Shown here piece by piece: positions 17,035-25,545 of a stretch of DNA of 64,000 bases (within the stretch, counting starts at the first letter, position 1; each line of letters begins with the position of its first letter). The stretch is from the NCBI GenBank assembly GCA_016185395.1, contig JACPNR010000004.1:124001-188000 (forward strand). The letters run 5' to 3'. The position numbers and the translations under genes were made by a program. Origin of the DNA: Candidatus Korobacter versatilis. GTDB taxonomy: Bacteria > Acidobacteriota > Terriglobia > Terriglobales > Acidobacteriaceae. The notes under the pieces are model-generated. The model was not told the origin of the DNA and made no database searches. It worked only from the letters and a program-made list of their open reading frames with translations.

Positions 17035-18168
17035 ATGGCCACCAAGCCCAAGGAGCGCCCAGCTCCGGCCCAGAACAAAGAGACGAAAGCCCCGGCTGCC
17101 GGGTCTGCGGCAAAGCCGCAAGGCAATGGCTCGTCGCCAACGAGTCCCGAGACACTGAAGCGCCTGTACTACTACATGGTGAAGTGTCGCATGGTGGAAG
17201 AACGTGCCCGCACGCTCTTCAAGCAGGGCAAGTTTGCCGGCAACTATTACGCGGCGGTGGGTCAGGAAGCCACCGAGGTCGGCACGACGATCGACCTCGA
17301 AAAAGACGACTACATCGCGCCCGCGCATCGCAACTTCGTCACCAACATCATGAAGGGCACGCCGCTGGAGCGGATGTACGCACAGCTCTACGCGCGTAAG
17401 ACTTCGCCCGACCAGGGCCGCTCGAGCCCGGCGCATTGCGGTTACGCCGAGACGCACGTCATCACGCCGTCTTCCACCATCGCGGCGCAGCTCAACATCG
17501 GTACCGGCGTGGCGCTGGCTTTCCAGCTACAGAAGAAGCGCAACATCGTGGTCGCGCTCTCGGGCGACGGATCCACCTCGCTGGGCTTCTGGCATGAGGC
17601 GCTGAATTTCGCCGGCGTGCGGAAACTACCAATCGTGTACATCGTGGAGAACAACCGCTGGGCGGAATCGGTCAGCGTAAAGCTGCAGACGGCGGTCGAG
17701 GACATCAGCGTGAAAGCCGAGGCCTACGGATTCCCCGGCATCACGGTGGATGGCAATGACGTGGTCGCCGTCTACCGGGTGGCGCGCGAGGCCATCCGCC
17801 GGGCACGCGAAGGCAACGGCCCGACGCTCATCGAGTGCAAGACCTACCGCTGGTATGGACACTCGGAGATCGACCCGGCTAAGTATCGCGATCCGGCCGA
17901 AGTCGAGGCGTGGAAGGCGAAAGACCCCATTCCCGCGATGGAGCGCTACCTAAAGGGTCAGAACCTCTGGTCCGACGATTGGAAGCAGAAGATCACGGAA
18001 GAGATCAATGCCGAGATCGAGAAGGCGGTCGAGTTCGCCGACAAGTCTCCGTATCCGGAGCCGGAAGAGGCGCTCGACCACGTGTACTCGTTCTCTATCC
18101 GCGACCGGGAACTGAATCGGAAGTCATGGACGTACCGCGATGCGGTGGCGTCACCCGCGAACAAATAG
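17035..18168 (+). CDS. pdhA: 2-oxoacid (pyruvate) dehydrogenase E1 component alpha subunit
   Basis: A 377-aa E1-alpha. The first 40 residues are a Lys/Ala/Pro-rich tail unusual for the family. The thiamine-diphosphate motif runs from GDG at 177-179 to ENN at 205-207. The phosphorylation-loop region KTYRWYGHSEIDPAKYRDP is typical. With E1-beta it forms the alpha2beta2 decarboxylase of pyruvate, acetoin or branched-chain complexes; the sequence alone does not choose. E1-beta follows after 16 bp. No E2 or E3 gene is visible in the window. Confidence 0.92.
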   Translation: MATKPKERPAPAQNKETKAPAAGSAAKPQGNGSSPTSPETLKRLYYYMVKCRMVEERARTLFKQGKFAGNYYAAVGQEATEVGTTIDLEKDDYIAPAHRNFVTNIMKGTPLERMYAQLYARKTSPDQGRSSPAHCGYAETHVITPSSTIAAQLNIGTGVALAFQLQKKRNIVVALSGDGSTSLGFWHEALNFAGVRKLPIVYIVENNRWAESVSVKLQTAVEDISVKAEAYGFPGITVDGNDVVAVYRVAREAIRRAREGNGPTLIECKTYRWYGHSEIDPAKYRDPAEVEAWKAKDPIPAMERYLKGQNLWSDDWKQKITEEINAEIEKAVEFADKSPYPEPEEALDHVYSFSIRDRELNRKSWTYRDAVASPANK

Positions 18169-18184
18169 AGGCCAGGACAAGACA

Positions 18185-19171
18185 ATGGCACTGACCACCT
18201 ACATTGACGCGATCACCCAGGCGTTGCGCGAGGAGATGCAGCGCGATCCCAACGTCTTCATCCTTGGCGAAGATGTCGGCGTGATGGGCGGCGTCTTCAA
18301 GGCCACGAAGGGATTGTTCGAGGAGTTCGGCGCCGACCGCGTGATCGATTCGCCGCTGGCCGAGGGCGTGATCGTGAGCGCTTCCATCGGAGCGGCGCTG
18401 GCCGGGATGCGGCCTTGCCCGGAGATCCAATTCTCTGACTTCATCACGCCCGCGATGGACGCCATCGTGGAGCAGGCAGCGAAGCTGCGCTATCGCTCGG
18501 CCGGCACCCAGACTTGCCCGCTTACGCTGCGGGTTTGCTACGGTGGCGGGGTCGGCGGCGGTCTCTACCACTCGCAGACCAACACCACATGGTTCGCACA
18601 CGAGCCCGGCCTCGTTGTCCTTGCGCCCGGGACCGTGTACGACGCGAAGGGCATGTTGAAGGCCGCCATCCGCGATGACAATCCGGTCATCTTCTTCGAG
18701 CACAAGAAGCTCTATCGCTCGATCAAGGAAGACATTCCCGAAGACGACTACGTGACGGACATCTACAAGGCGGCCGTACGCCGCGAAGGCAAGGACATCA
18801 CCGCCGTTTCCTACGGTTACACGCTGCAGCTCACGCTGCAGGCCGCGGAGAAGATGAAGGAAGAGCACGACGTGGATGTCGAGGTCGTGGACCTGCGCGT
18901 TCTCAACCCGCTCGATAAGGATACGGTGCTGGAGTCGGTCGCCAAGACCAGCCGCGTGGTCATCGTGCACGAAGACCATCGCACACTGGGCATCGGTGCG
19001 GAGATATCCGCCACACTGGCAGAAGAGGCGTTCGATTGCCTCGACGCTCCTATCGTGCGCGTGACCGCTCCGGACGTGCCGGCAATCCCGTTTTCGGCGC
19101 CACTCGAGAAATTCTACATGCCGAGTGTGGAGAAGATCGTGACGGCCCTCGAGAGGACCATCGAGTACTGA
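18185..19171 (+). CDS. pdhB: 2-oxoacid (pyruvate) dehydrogenase E1 component beta subunit
   Basis: A 328-aa transketolase-type beta subunit starting at ATG 18185. Diagnostic segments are ALREEMQRDPNVFILGEDVG, DSPLAEGVIVSASIGAAL and the C-terminal VVDLRVLNPLDKDTVLESV. The upstream in-frame codons from 18140 overlap pdhA and are not needed. It provides part of the thiamine-diphosphate site at the subunit interface. A strong terminator follows, so the alpha-beta pair is a complete unit. Confidence 0.93.
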   Translation: MALTTYIDAITQALREEMQRDPNVFILGEDVGVMGGVFKATKGLFEEFGADRVIDSPLAEGVIVSASIGAALAGMRPCPEIQFSDFITPAMDAIVEQAAKLRYRSAGTQTCPLTLRVCYGGGVGGGLYHSQTNTTWFAHEPGLVVLAPGTVYDAKGMLKAAIRDDNPVIFFEHKKLYRSIKEDIPEDDYVTDIYKAAVRREGKDITAVSYGYTLQLTLQAAEKMKEEHDVDVEVVDLRVLNPLDKDTVLESVAKTSRVVIVHEDHRTLGIGAEISATLAEEAFDCLDAPIVRVTAPDVPAIPFSAPLEKFYMPSVEKIVTALERTIEY

Positions 19172-19174
19172 TTG

Positions 19175-19366
19175 TTATTTGTTGTCCTGAGCCCTGCCTT
19201 CGGGCAGGGCTTTTGCGGCGTCTGCTGGTTGGAAAAGACGGAAGAGCCAAAACCGCGCTTCGAGTTCACATGTCTTGGAGCAGAAAGTCTTGGCGTCGCG
19301 AGCATGACTGCTTTCGACCTGGTACATCGACTTGCACCAGGTGCAGTCGGTTGAAGTTGCTTCCAT
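19175..19366 (-). CDS. Small zinc-ribbon-like protein (candidate)
   Basis: A 63-residue ORF with Cys spacing C-x2-C (TDCTWCKSM) and C-x3-C (FCSKTCELE) about 20 residues apart, followed by an aromatic WLF patch. The FCSxxCE turn is typical of treble-clef/zinc-ribbon mini-proteins such as YacG-like ones. The rest of this 281-bp gap has no other plausible gene. Its C-terminus lies across the pdhB terminator, which weakens the call. Start ATG 19366. Function unknown. Confidence 0.45.
   Translation of the reverse strand: MEATSTDCTWCKSMYQVESSHARDAKTFCSKTCELEARFWLFRLFQPADAAKALPEGRAQDNK
19190..19214 (+). terminator. Rho-independent terminator after pdhB
   Basis: AGCCCTGCC, a TTCG tetraloop and GGCAGGGCT form a 9-bp stem followed by TTT. 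It lies 19 bp past the pdhB stop and also overlaps the 3' end of a minus-strand mini-gene. Confidence 0.85.
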
Positions 19367-19452
19367 AGCGCCTTCCGGCTGGGGTGCGCAGCAGAGTAAG
19401 AGAAGGTCCGCCTTTGCACAATAAGGTGGAATGCCTAGTACCGGGTTACGGC

Positions 19453-20718
19453 CTAGCCTTCTGGCGCGAGCAAATCGCTGAACGTTTCCCGGCGGCGGAC
19501 CAACTTTGCGCGGCGGCCTTCGACGAGCACCTCCGCCGCTCGCGGGCGGGTGTTGTAGTTCGAAGCGAGTGCCATCCCATAGGCTCCGACATCGAGTAGT
19601 GCGAGCAGTTCACCAGGTTCCGCGTCGGTGAGGACGCGGTCCCGCGCGAGGAAGTCGCCGGTCTCGCAGATTGGCCCAACGACGTCGAAAGTCTCGCGGG
19701 AGCGCCCGGGGTCGCGTGTGACGGGCACGATCCCGTGCTGCGCGCCATAGAGTGCCGGCCGCAGCAGGTCATTCATCGCGGCATCCGTGATGAGGAACTG
19801 CTTCGCGCCATTCTGCTTTCGATAGAGCAGCCGCGTGACAAGGACCCCGGCCGGTGCGACCAGCGCGCGTCCAGGCTCAAGTAAGAGATGAACGTTGAGT
19901 CCTTGCAGCGGCTCCAGGACTGCCTTTGCGTACTCCGAGGCGCGACGTTTGAACGTCTCGATCGGTTCAGAGATCCCCTCCTGTTGCTCGTAATCGATGC
20001 CCAACCCACCGCCGGCATCGACGTAGGTGATGTCGTGCCCGGCTTGGCGGAGTTCCAGGACGAGCTCGGCCACGCGCTCCATGGTCGCGCGGAAGGGCGC
20101 AACGTCGGTGATCTGTGAACCGATGTGGACGCTGACCCCGGCTACTTCTATATGCTTCGAGCGGGCGGCTTGGCGGTAAAGCCTGGACGCGTCTGCAATG
20201 GCTACGCCGAACTTGTGCTCGCGCAGGCCAGTGGAGATGTAAGGATGCGTTTCTGCCGGGACGTCCGGATTAACCCGGAACGCGACGCGCGCCTTCCTCC
20301 TGAGCTTGGTGGCGCGGGCGGCAAGCAATTCCAGTTCGCCCTCGCTCTCCACATTGAAGAGCAGGATGCTCGCTCTCAGGGCGGCATCGATCTCAGCTTG
20401 CGTCTTGCCGACTCCCGAGAAGACCGTCTGCTTCAGGCGTCCTCGCGCTGCTTTGGACACGCGATGCAGCTCCCCGCCCGATACCACGTCGAATCCAGCA
20501 CCAAATCTCGCCAGGAGTTTCATTAGGCTTAGGTTGGAGTTGGCCTTCACCGAGTAGCACACGCTGTGGCGTGTTCCCTTGAAGGCCCCTTGGAAGACGC
20601 CGTATCGAGCGCGAAGTGTTTCTGAGGAGTAGAGGTAAAGCGGAGTCCCGTACTTCTCGACGAGAGTAGGTAGCGGCAGGGAATCGCAATGCAGGATGTA
20701 TTTTCGGTAGTGAAACAT
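19453..20718 (-). CDS. lysA: Diaminopimelate decarboxylase
   Basis: A fold-type III PLP decarboxylase. The PLP Lys is in VCYSVKANSN, the phosphate-binding Gly-rich loop in YVDAGGGLGIDYE, the EPGRALV segment follows, and the active-site Cys from the partner subunit is in GPICETGD. These features mark LysA rather than ornithine or arginine decarboxylase. It makes L-lysine from meso-diaminopimelate. I prefer ATG 20718 over GTG 20727. It is the last gene of a minus-strand series with the phosphatase, deoC and hpt, though no operon is proven. Confidence 0.95.
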   Translation of the reverse strand: MFHYRKYILHCDSLPLPTLVEKYGTPLYLYSSETLRARYGVFQGAFKGTRHSVCYSVKANSNLSLMKLLARFGAGFDVVSGGELHRVSKAARGRLKQTVFSGVGKTQAEIDAALRASILLFNVESEGELELLAARATKLRRKARVAFRVNPDVPAETHPYISTGLREHKFGVAIADASRLYRQAARSKHIEVAGVSVHIGSQITDVAPFRATMERVAELVLELRQAGHDITYVDAGGGLGIDYEQQEGISEPIETFKRRASEYAKAVLEPLQGLNVHLLLEPGRALVAPAGVLVTRLLYRKQNGAKQFLITDAAMNDLLRPALYGAQHGIVPVTRDPGRSRETFDVVGPICETGDFLARDRVLTDAEPGELLALLDVGAYGMALASNYNTRPRAAEVLVEGRRAKLVRRRETFSDLLAPEG

Positions 20719-20774
20719 CGGGGGCACATCCTAACAGGCGAGGAATGAAAGCAGAGGCCGGAAGCGGTCGGGAA

Positions 20775-22529
20775 TCAACCGGTGACCTTGACTACGACGA
20801 CCGTCTGGTCATCGAACGGCTCTGTCCCGCGCGAGAACTCGTTCACTGCCGTGAAGATGGCGGTGACGATATCGTCTGCCGAGCGCTCCTGGTGCGCTAC
20901 GATCACCTGCTCGACGCGCCGCCGGCCGAAAGTGTCGGCGGCCTCACTGCCCGCGTCAATGATCCCATCTGACATGAAGACGAACAGGTCGCCCACTGCG
21001 GCCGGAACCCGCACCTCGTCGTAGGTCGCCTCGCGGAACAGTCCGAGCGGCAGGCCGCGGACCTCCACGACCTCCGTCTTGCCGCCGTGGCAGAAGATGG
21101 GACGCGGAAGGCCTGAATTCGCGACCAACATCGAGTTCGAGCGCTCGTCCCATAGCGCGTAGATGAGCGAGAGGTACTGCGCTTCGACGGGGCGGTCGAG
21201 GAGCGAAGAATTCATCGCCGCGAGCATTTGCGCTGGGCTGAGTTCGAGTGCCGCGTGGGTACGCAGCAAGCCGCCGGCCAGGGCTGCATAGAGAGCGGCG
21301 GGCGCGCCTTTCCCGCTGACGTCGCCAATGGCGGTCGCGGTGCGCCGTCCGGCGTAACGCGCAAAGTCGTACATGTCCCCGCCCAACTCGCGCGCGGGGA
21401 CGAACTTCGCAGCGATCTGTGCATTGGAGATCGTCGGGCAGGACTCGGGTAGCAGGCGGAGCTGGATCTCGCGCGCCATCGCCAGGTCCCGCTCCAGCCG
21501 TTGTTCTTCCTTCGCGATGCGCTGGTAAAGGCGCGCGTTCTCCAGCGAGATGGCGATCTGCGCGGCCAGTGTAGTGATGGTCCGCATGTGGTCTTCGGTG
21601 AAGTAGCCGCGGCGGGTATGCTCGAGGTCGAGCACGCCGATCACTTTCTCCTTGTATTTGAGCGGGACACACAGTTCCGACTTGGTCTCAGGATTCACGG
21701 CAATGTAGCGCGGGTCTTTCGCGACGTCGGGCACCAGTACCGGCTCTCCGGTCTGCGCCGCGTAGCCGACTAATCCGCGTCCCAGCGGGATGTCATGCTT
21801 CAGTTGGATGCTCTGTTTGAAGCGCAGCGAAAAGCGGTGCTGCAGGATGGTGCCGCCGGCATCGAGCAGCAAGATGGAGAACATCTGGTAGTCGATGAGC
21901 CGGTTGAGCGCTTCCGCTGTCCGCTTGAACAGCTCGTCAATGTTCAAGATCGACGTGAGCTCGCGGGAAATCTCATTCAGCACCTCGAGCGTGCGGGCCT
22001 GTCGGGAAACGCGGGTATACAACCGCGCGTTCTCGATGCCTGACGCGATGCGCGAGGCCACCAGCGAGAGCATGCGCGCGTGTTCCTCGGTGAAGTAACC
22101 GAGGTGCGTGGACTGGATGTCGAGCACACCGATGACCCGGTTCTTGACGATCATGGGGACGGCCAGCTCTGAGCGCACGTCCGGATGAGCATTGATGTAA
22201 TTGGGAACCTGGCTGACGTCGCTCGACATCACCGCCTCGCGATGCTGGACCGCCGTACCGGTAATACCCTCGCCCAGCTTTACGCGCAGCCTTTCCTTCA
22301 CCCCGGGCTGGTGGCCAATCTCGAAGCGCATGCGCAGTTCCTGCGTCTTGTCATTGAGCAACAGGATGGCGAAGATCTCGTAGTCAATGAAGCGACGGAT
22401 GACCTCGGCGACGCGCGTGAGCAGGGTGTCGAGGTCGAGGGTGGTGTTGATGACGTCGGCGACCTCGACGACGAACTGCTGGAAGCGGTCGGCGCGCGGT
22501 TCCGCGGAAGATTGGGCTGTAGGGGACAT
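20775..22529 (-). CDS. Two-GAF-domain PP2C-type serine phosphatase (RsbU-like)
   Basis: A 584-aa signalling protein with no membrane segment. Two GAF domains follow each other (about 20-170 and 195-345), both ending in the VIGVLD...Y-FTEDH type signature. A linker helix (KEEQRLERDLAMAREIQLRLLP) leads to a SpoIIE/RsbU-type PP2C phosphatase (ELGGDMYDFA, then AIGDVSGKGAPAALYAA and MSDGIIDA, supplying the metal Asp residues). Such enzymes dephosphorylate anti-sigma-factor antagonists in response to small ligands. No partner anti-sigma or STAS gene is nearby. Confidence 0.92.
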   Translation of the reverse strand: MSPTAQSSAEPRADRFQQFVVEVADVINTTLDLDTLLTRVAEVIRRFIDYEIFAILLLNDKTQELRMRFEIGHQPGVKERLRVKLGEGITGTAVQHREAVMSSDVSQVPNYINAHPDVRSELAVPMIVKNRVIGVLDIQSTHLGYFTEEHARMLSLVASRIASGIENARLYTRVSRQARTLEVLNEISRELTSILNIDELFKRTAEALNRLIDYQMFSILLLDAGGTILQHRFSLRFKQSIQLKHDIPLGRGLVGYAAQTGEPVLVPDVAKDPRYIAVNPETKSELCVPLKYKEKVIGVLDLEHTRRGYFTEDHMRTITTLAAQIAISLENARLYQRIAKEEQRLERDLAMAREIQLRLLPESCPTISNAQIAAKFVPARELGGDMYDFARYAGRRTATAIGDVSGKGAPAALYAALAGGLLRTHAALELSPAQMLAAMNSSLLDRPVEAQYLSLIYALWDERSNSMLVANSGLPRPIFCHGGKTEVVEVRGLPLGLFREATYDEVRVPAAVGDLFVFMSDGIIDAGSEAADTFGRRRVEQVIVAHQERSADDIVTAIFTAVNEFSRGTEPFDDQTVVVVKVTG

Positions 22530-22573
22530 CTACCTACATCTTATCGGTGCAGGCTGTGGAATGTCTTGGCGGG

Positions 22574-23290
22574 CTATTCGGCGCCGCGTTCGCGCAGGAT
22601 CTGCGCGGCGGTGGAGGTCCCGATGCGGTCCGCGCCCGCGTCGAGCATGCGGATGGCTACCGCTGCGGTGCGGATGCCGCCGGCAGCCTTGATCTTCGCC
22701 CGGTCTCCGACGACGCCGCGCATGAGATGGACGTCATCGACGCTCGCGCCGCCGCCAGAAAATCCCGTGCAGGTCTTCACGAAATCCGCACCGGAAAGGA
22801 CCGAGAGCTCGCAGGCGATGATCTTTTCTTCGAGGGAGAGCAGCGTGGTTTCGAGAATGACCTTCAAGACAGCGTCGCCGGCGTGCGCGACCTCGGCCAC
22901 GCCACGGATATCCAGCTCGACCAGCCTCCGGTCGCGCGACTTCAGAGCGCCGATGTTCATCACCATGTCGAGTTCGCGTGCTCCCAGGCGCAGGGCTTCT
23001 TCCGTCTCAAAGCGCTTCGTGGTCGTGAGTGCCGCGCCGAGTGGGAATCCTATGGGCGCACCGACTTTGGTTGTGGCGCCGCGCAAGACATCGCAAGCCA
23101 AAGCGACGTAGCTCGGATGGACGAAAACGTTTGCCATCTCGTAGCGCGCGGCTTCCTCGCACAATGCGATCGCCTGGTCGCGCGTGGTGTCGGCCTTGAG
23201 AAGGGTTGAATCCAAGCTGCGAGCGACGGACTGCCAGTCGCGCACGGTTGCGGAAGGACGTTCGACCGTGAGTGTCTGTTCGAGAGACAT
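22574..23290 (-). CDS. deoC: Deoxyribose-phosphate aldolase
   Basis: A class I TIM-barrel aldolase of about 238 aa from ATG 23290; a GTG four codons upstream is possible. The catalytic Lys pair appears in VLKVILETTLL and DFVKTCTGFSGGGAS, the latter being the Schiff-base Lys. RAKIKAAGGIRT is the usual C-terminal phosphate-site strand. It splits 2-deoxyribose-5-phosphate into acetaldehyde and glyceraldehyde-3-phosphate in nucleoside salvage, matching the adjacent hpt salvage gene. Confidence 0.95.
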   Translation of the reverse strand: MSLEQTLTVERPSATVRDWQSVARSLDSTLLKADTTRDQAIALCEEAARYEMANVFVHPSYVALACDVLRGATTKVGAPIGFPLGAALTTTKRFETEEALRLGARELDMVMNIGALKSRDRRLVELDIRGVAEVAHAGDAVLKVILETTLLSLEEKIIACELSVLSGADFVKTCTGFSGGGASVDDVHLMRGVVGDRAKIKAAGGIRTAAVAIRMLDAGADRIGTSTAAQILRERGAE

Positions 23291-23347
23291 CCGTGGGCGC
23301 ACTCTAACAAATGCAGGGCCGTCAAACCAGACCCAAAACGCGTCAAG

Positions 23348-23872
23348 TCATTCGGCGTCTTTCAGGATGCAAATGTCGCGCAGGTTCCGATACCGCTCGG
23401 CGTGATCCATGCCATATCCGACGACAAAGTGGTCGGGGATGGTAAAGCCGATGTAGTCCGCCTGGATGGGCTGCACCCGCTGTGATGGCTTATCGAGCAG
23501 CGTGGCGATCTTGAGCGCGCACGGCTGGTGCGCCAACAACATCTTCTTTAGGTAGGTGAGTGTGAGTCCGGTGTCGAGGATGTCCTCCACCAGGATCACG
23601 TTGCGGTCTTTCATCGAGCAATCTACGTCCTTCATCAGCCGTACCTCGCCGGACGATTGCGTGTTGCTTCCGTAACTCGACACCGCGAGGAAATCGAATG
23701 AGCAATCGAGCTGGACGTTACGCGCCAGGTCGGCTAGAAAGATGCACGCACCCTTCAGCACCCCGAGTAGCACCAGCGGCTCGCCACGAAAGTCTGCCGC
23801 GATCTGCGCGGCGAGTTCGCGGACGCGCTGCTGGATCTGTTCCTCGGAGTAGAGGATGTGAAGCGATGGCAT
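23348..23872 (-). CDS. hpt: Hypoxanthine phosphoribosyltransferase
   Basis: A 174-aa type I PRTase starting at ATG 23872; upstream in-frame codons run into the neighbouring divergent region. The PRPP loop ILVEDILDTGLTL is canonical, with VLKGACIFLADL and FVVGYGMDHAERYRNL typical of HPRT. It converts hypoxanthine or guanine to IMP or GMP. It is divergent from a membrane protein gene with a 64-bp gap. Confidence 0.95.
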   Translation of the reverse strand: MPSLHILYSEEQIQQRVRELAAQIAADFRGEPLVLLGVLKGACIFLADLARNVQLDCSFDFLAVSSYGSNTQSSGEVRLMKDVDCSMKDRNVILVEDILDTGLTLTYLKKMLLAHQPCALKIATLLDKPSQRVQPIQADYIGFTIPDHFVVGYGMDHAERYRNLRDICILKDAE

Positions 23873-23936
23873 GCGCCTAGTCTCGCCTGTGCAGTTTGGT
23901 ATTTCAACCACCGCTTTGGGGTGATACAACGGCGCC

Positions 23937-24662
23937 ATGTTTGCCTTCCTCGCGGGCCTCGTCCTCTCGCTTGTACCAGAAGCATGGCGGGCGCGTTGGT
24001 TCCGCGCCGTTCCGGCCAACCTGATCAGCGGCGCAATCCTTACAGGAGGGGCGGAGGTGATCGTTTTTCTCGCGCTGCTGGGCTGGCGCTATCCCGCCTT
24101 CGTCCGCTCGCAAATGACGACGGGCGTTGGGACCGCCGCGATGGCCAGCATGGAAAAAGGAGGCGAGACGGCAGTGATGGGGCTCGGGCCGCTCTTACTC
24201 ATCGCCTATCTGATCCAACCGCTCAGCCTGTTGCTCGCCTACTTCCTGCTGGAGGGCGCGGTCCGCGCCACGGCGGCTGTGATCGGCGGCGAGGTGCTTC
24301 CGACCGCACCGGTGTTCCTTGCTTCGCTGCTCGACCGTCGCGCGCGCGAGTACCGCCACGAACTTGCGCTTGGACCGCGGGTCGTTGACCTTGTCCAACT
24401 CGAAGGTGCCGCCGACCTGCTCATTGCCAGTTGCCGCCCGAAATCGTGGACCAATCTCACGACCATCCGTTATCAGGACCAGCTTTACGAGGTCGTCAAG
24501 GCGAACCAGGGCGCAAAGCCCCGCGCGCACCTCTATCTCCTGCGCAAGATCCCGCCGCATAAGCTAGTACGTGGCGTGCATGACTATTCACCCGACGAAG
24601 CTCTTCCCGAAAGAGAACGGCTGGCCCGCGCTGGGGCGACGAACGTGCCACCCAAGGCTTGA
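23937..24662 (+). CDS. Membrane protein of unknown function
   Basis: A 241-aa protein with hydrophobic segments at about 3-20, 31-50 and 82-105, then a soluble C-terminal half. The soluble part contains RVVDLVQLEGAADLLIASCRPKSWTNLTTIRYQDQLYEVVK, which reads as a small beta-rich domain facing the cytoplasm. I do not recognise the family, although layouts like this are common in Acidobacteria. It is co-directional with the kinase-like gene 45 bp downstream. Confidence 0.7.
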   Translation: MFAFLAGLVLSLVPEAWRARWFRAVPANLISGAILTGGAEVIVFLALLGWRYPAFVRSQMTTGVGTAAMASMEKGGETAVMGLGPLLLIAYLIQPLSLLLAYFLLEGAVRATAAVIGGEVLPTAPVFLASLLDRRAREYRHELALGPRVVDLVQLEGAADLLIASCRPKSWTNLTTIRYQDQLYEVVKANQGAKPRAHLYLLRKIPPHKLVRGVHDYSPDEALPERERLARAGATNVPPKA

Positions 24663-24707
24663 AGTAGGCGTTTGCGCAACGCAAGCATTTTGTGTAAGTT
24701 ACAACCC

Positions 24708-25538
24708 ATGCGCAAATGGTTGCGCGAACGCGTGATGCGACGCCGCAAGAAATCACCCGAGACCGAGCAGACTGGAAGGATCGGCCAGGAACGCCCAGCG
24801 GGCGCTGCCCCCCTGATCCCATCTTACGACTTTGACTCGCCGGGGAGGACCGAGCCGAGAGAACGGTTCGAACGTCCAGACCGGCCCGAGCGTCCACAGC
24901 GGCAAGAGCGTCCCGAACGGCAGCAGCGTAACGAACGTCCTGACCGCGACGAAGCGCGCGCGAACCGCGTGGAGATCGAGACGCAGCCTGAATCGCTTGC
25001 GTCCCCGCTCTCCGGACAAGCGATTCCCGTGGCGCCACACAGACAGCCGCGTCAGCCTCGCGGGGTCGTGGTGCTCACCATCGGACTCCCGGGTTCAGGC
25101 AAGAGCACCTGGTATAAGCGGCGCGGCATCACGCCGCTCTCGAGCGACTTGTTGCGCACCATCCTGTTTGACAACATCACGGAACAGCGCTATCAGCACC
25201 TGGTGTTTTCCACGCTGCGCTCGCTGCTGCGCGCGCGGCTCATCGCCAAGATGCCGTGGAACTACGTGGATGCGACCAATCTCTCTCCGCACGAGCGCAA
25301 GCAGTGGATCAAGATGTCGAAAGGATTCGGCTACGACGTGCAGGCAGTATTTTTCGACGTCCCGGTGGAGGTCTGCCTCGAACGCAATCGCCGCCGGGAA
25401 CGCGTTGTTCCGGAAGACGTGATGCGCCGCATGGCATCAAAACTCAAGCCGCCCACATTTACGGAAGGCTTCTCGAAGATCGTGGTGGTACGCGTGAAGG
25501 GAAGCGCCGGGGCAGAAGGCGCCGAAGCGGTCGAGTAG
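24708..25538 (+). CDS. P-loop kinase-like protein (AAA_33/polynucleotide kinase type) with charged linker
   Basis: The start is set at ATG 24708; a TTG at 24672 would add 12 residues with no support. The N-terminal 25 residues are very basic. Residues about 48-90 are a low-complexity Arg/Glu/Pro/Gln stretch built on RPERPQRQERPE-like units. The C-terminal domain has Walker A (GLPGSGKST), a SSDLLRT switch and the LERNRRRERVVPE lid. This is the fold of T4 polynucleotide kinase 5'-kinase and zeta-toxin relatives, which phosphorylate nucleic acid or small molecules. The basic, disordered front half hints at RNA binding. No antitoxin is seen. Confidence 0.8.
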   Translation: MRKWLRERVMRRRKKSPETEQTGRIGQERPAGAAPLIPSYDFDSPGRTEPRERFERPDRPERPQRQERPERQQRNERPDRDEARANRVEIETQPESLASPLSGQAIPVAPHRQPRQPRGVVVLTIGLPGSGKSTWYKRRGITPLSSDLLRTILFDNITEQRYQHLVFSTLRSLLRARLIAKMPWNYVDATNLSPHERKQWIKMSKGFGYDVQAVFFDVPVEVCLERNRRRERVVPEDVMRRMASKLKPPTFTEGFSKIVVVRVKGSAGAEGAEAVE

Positions 25539-25545
25539 ATCCGTC

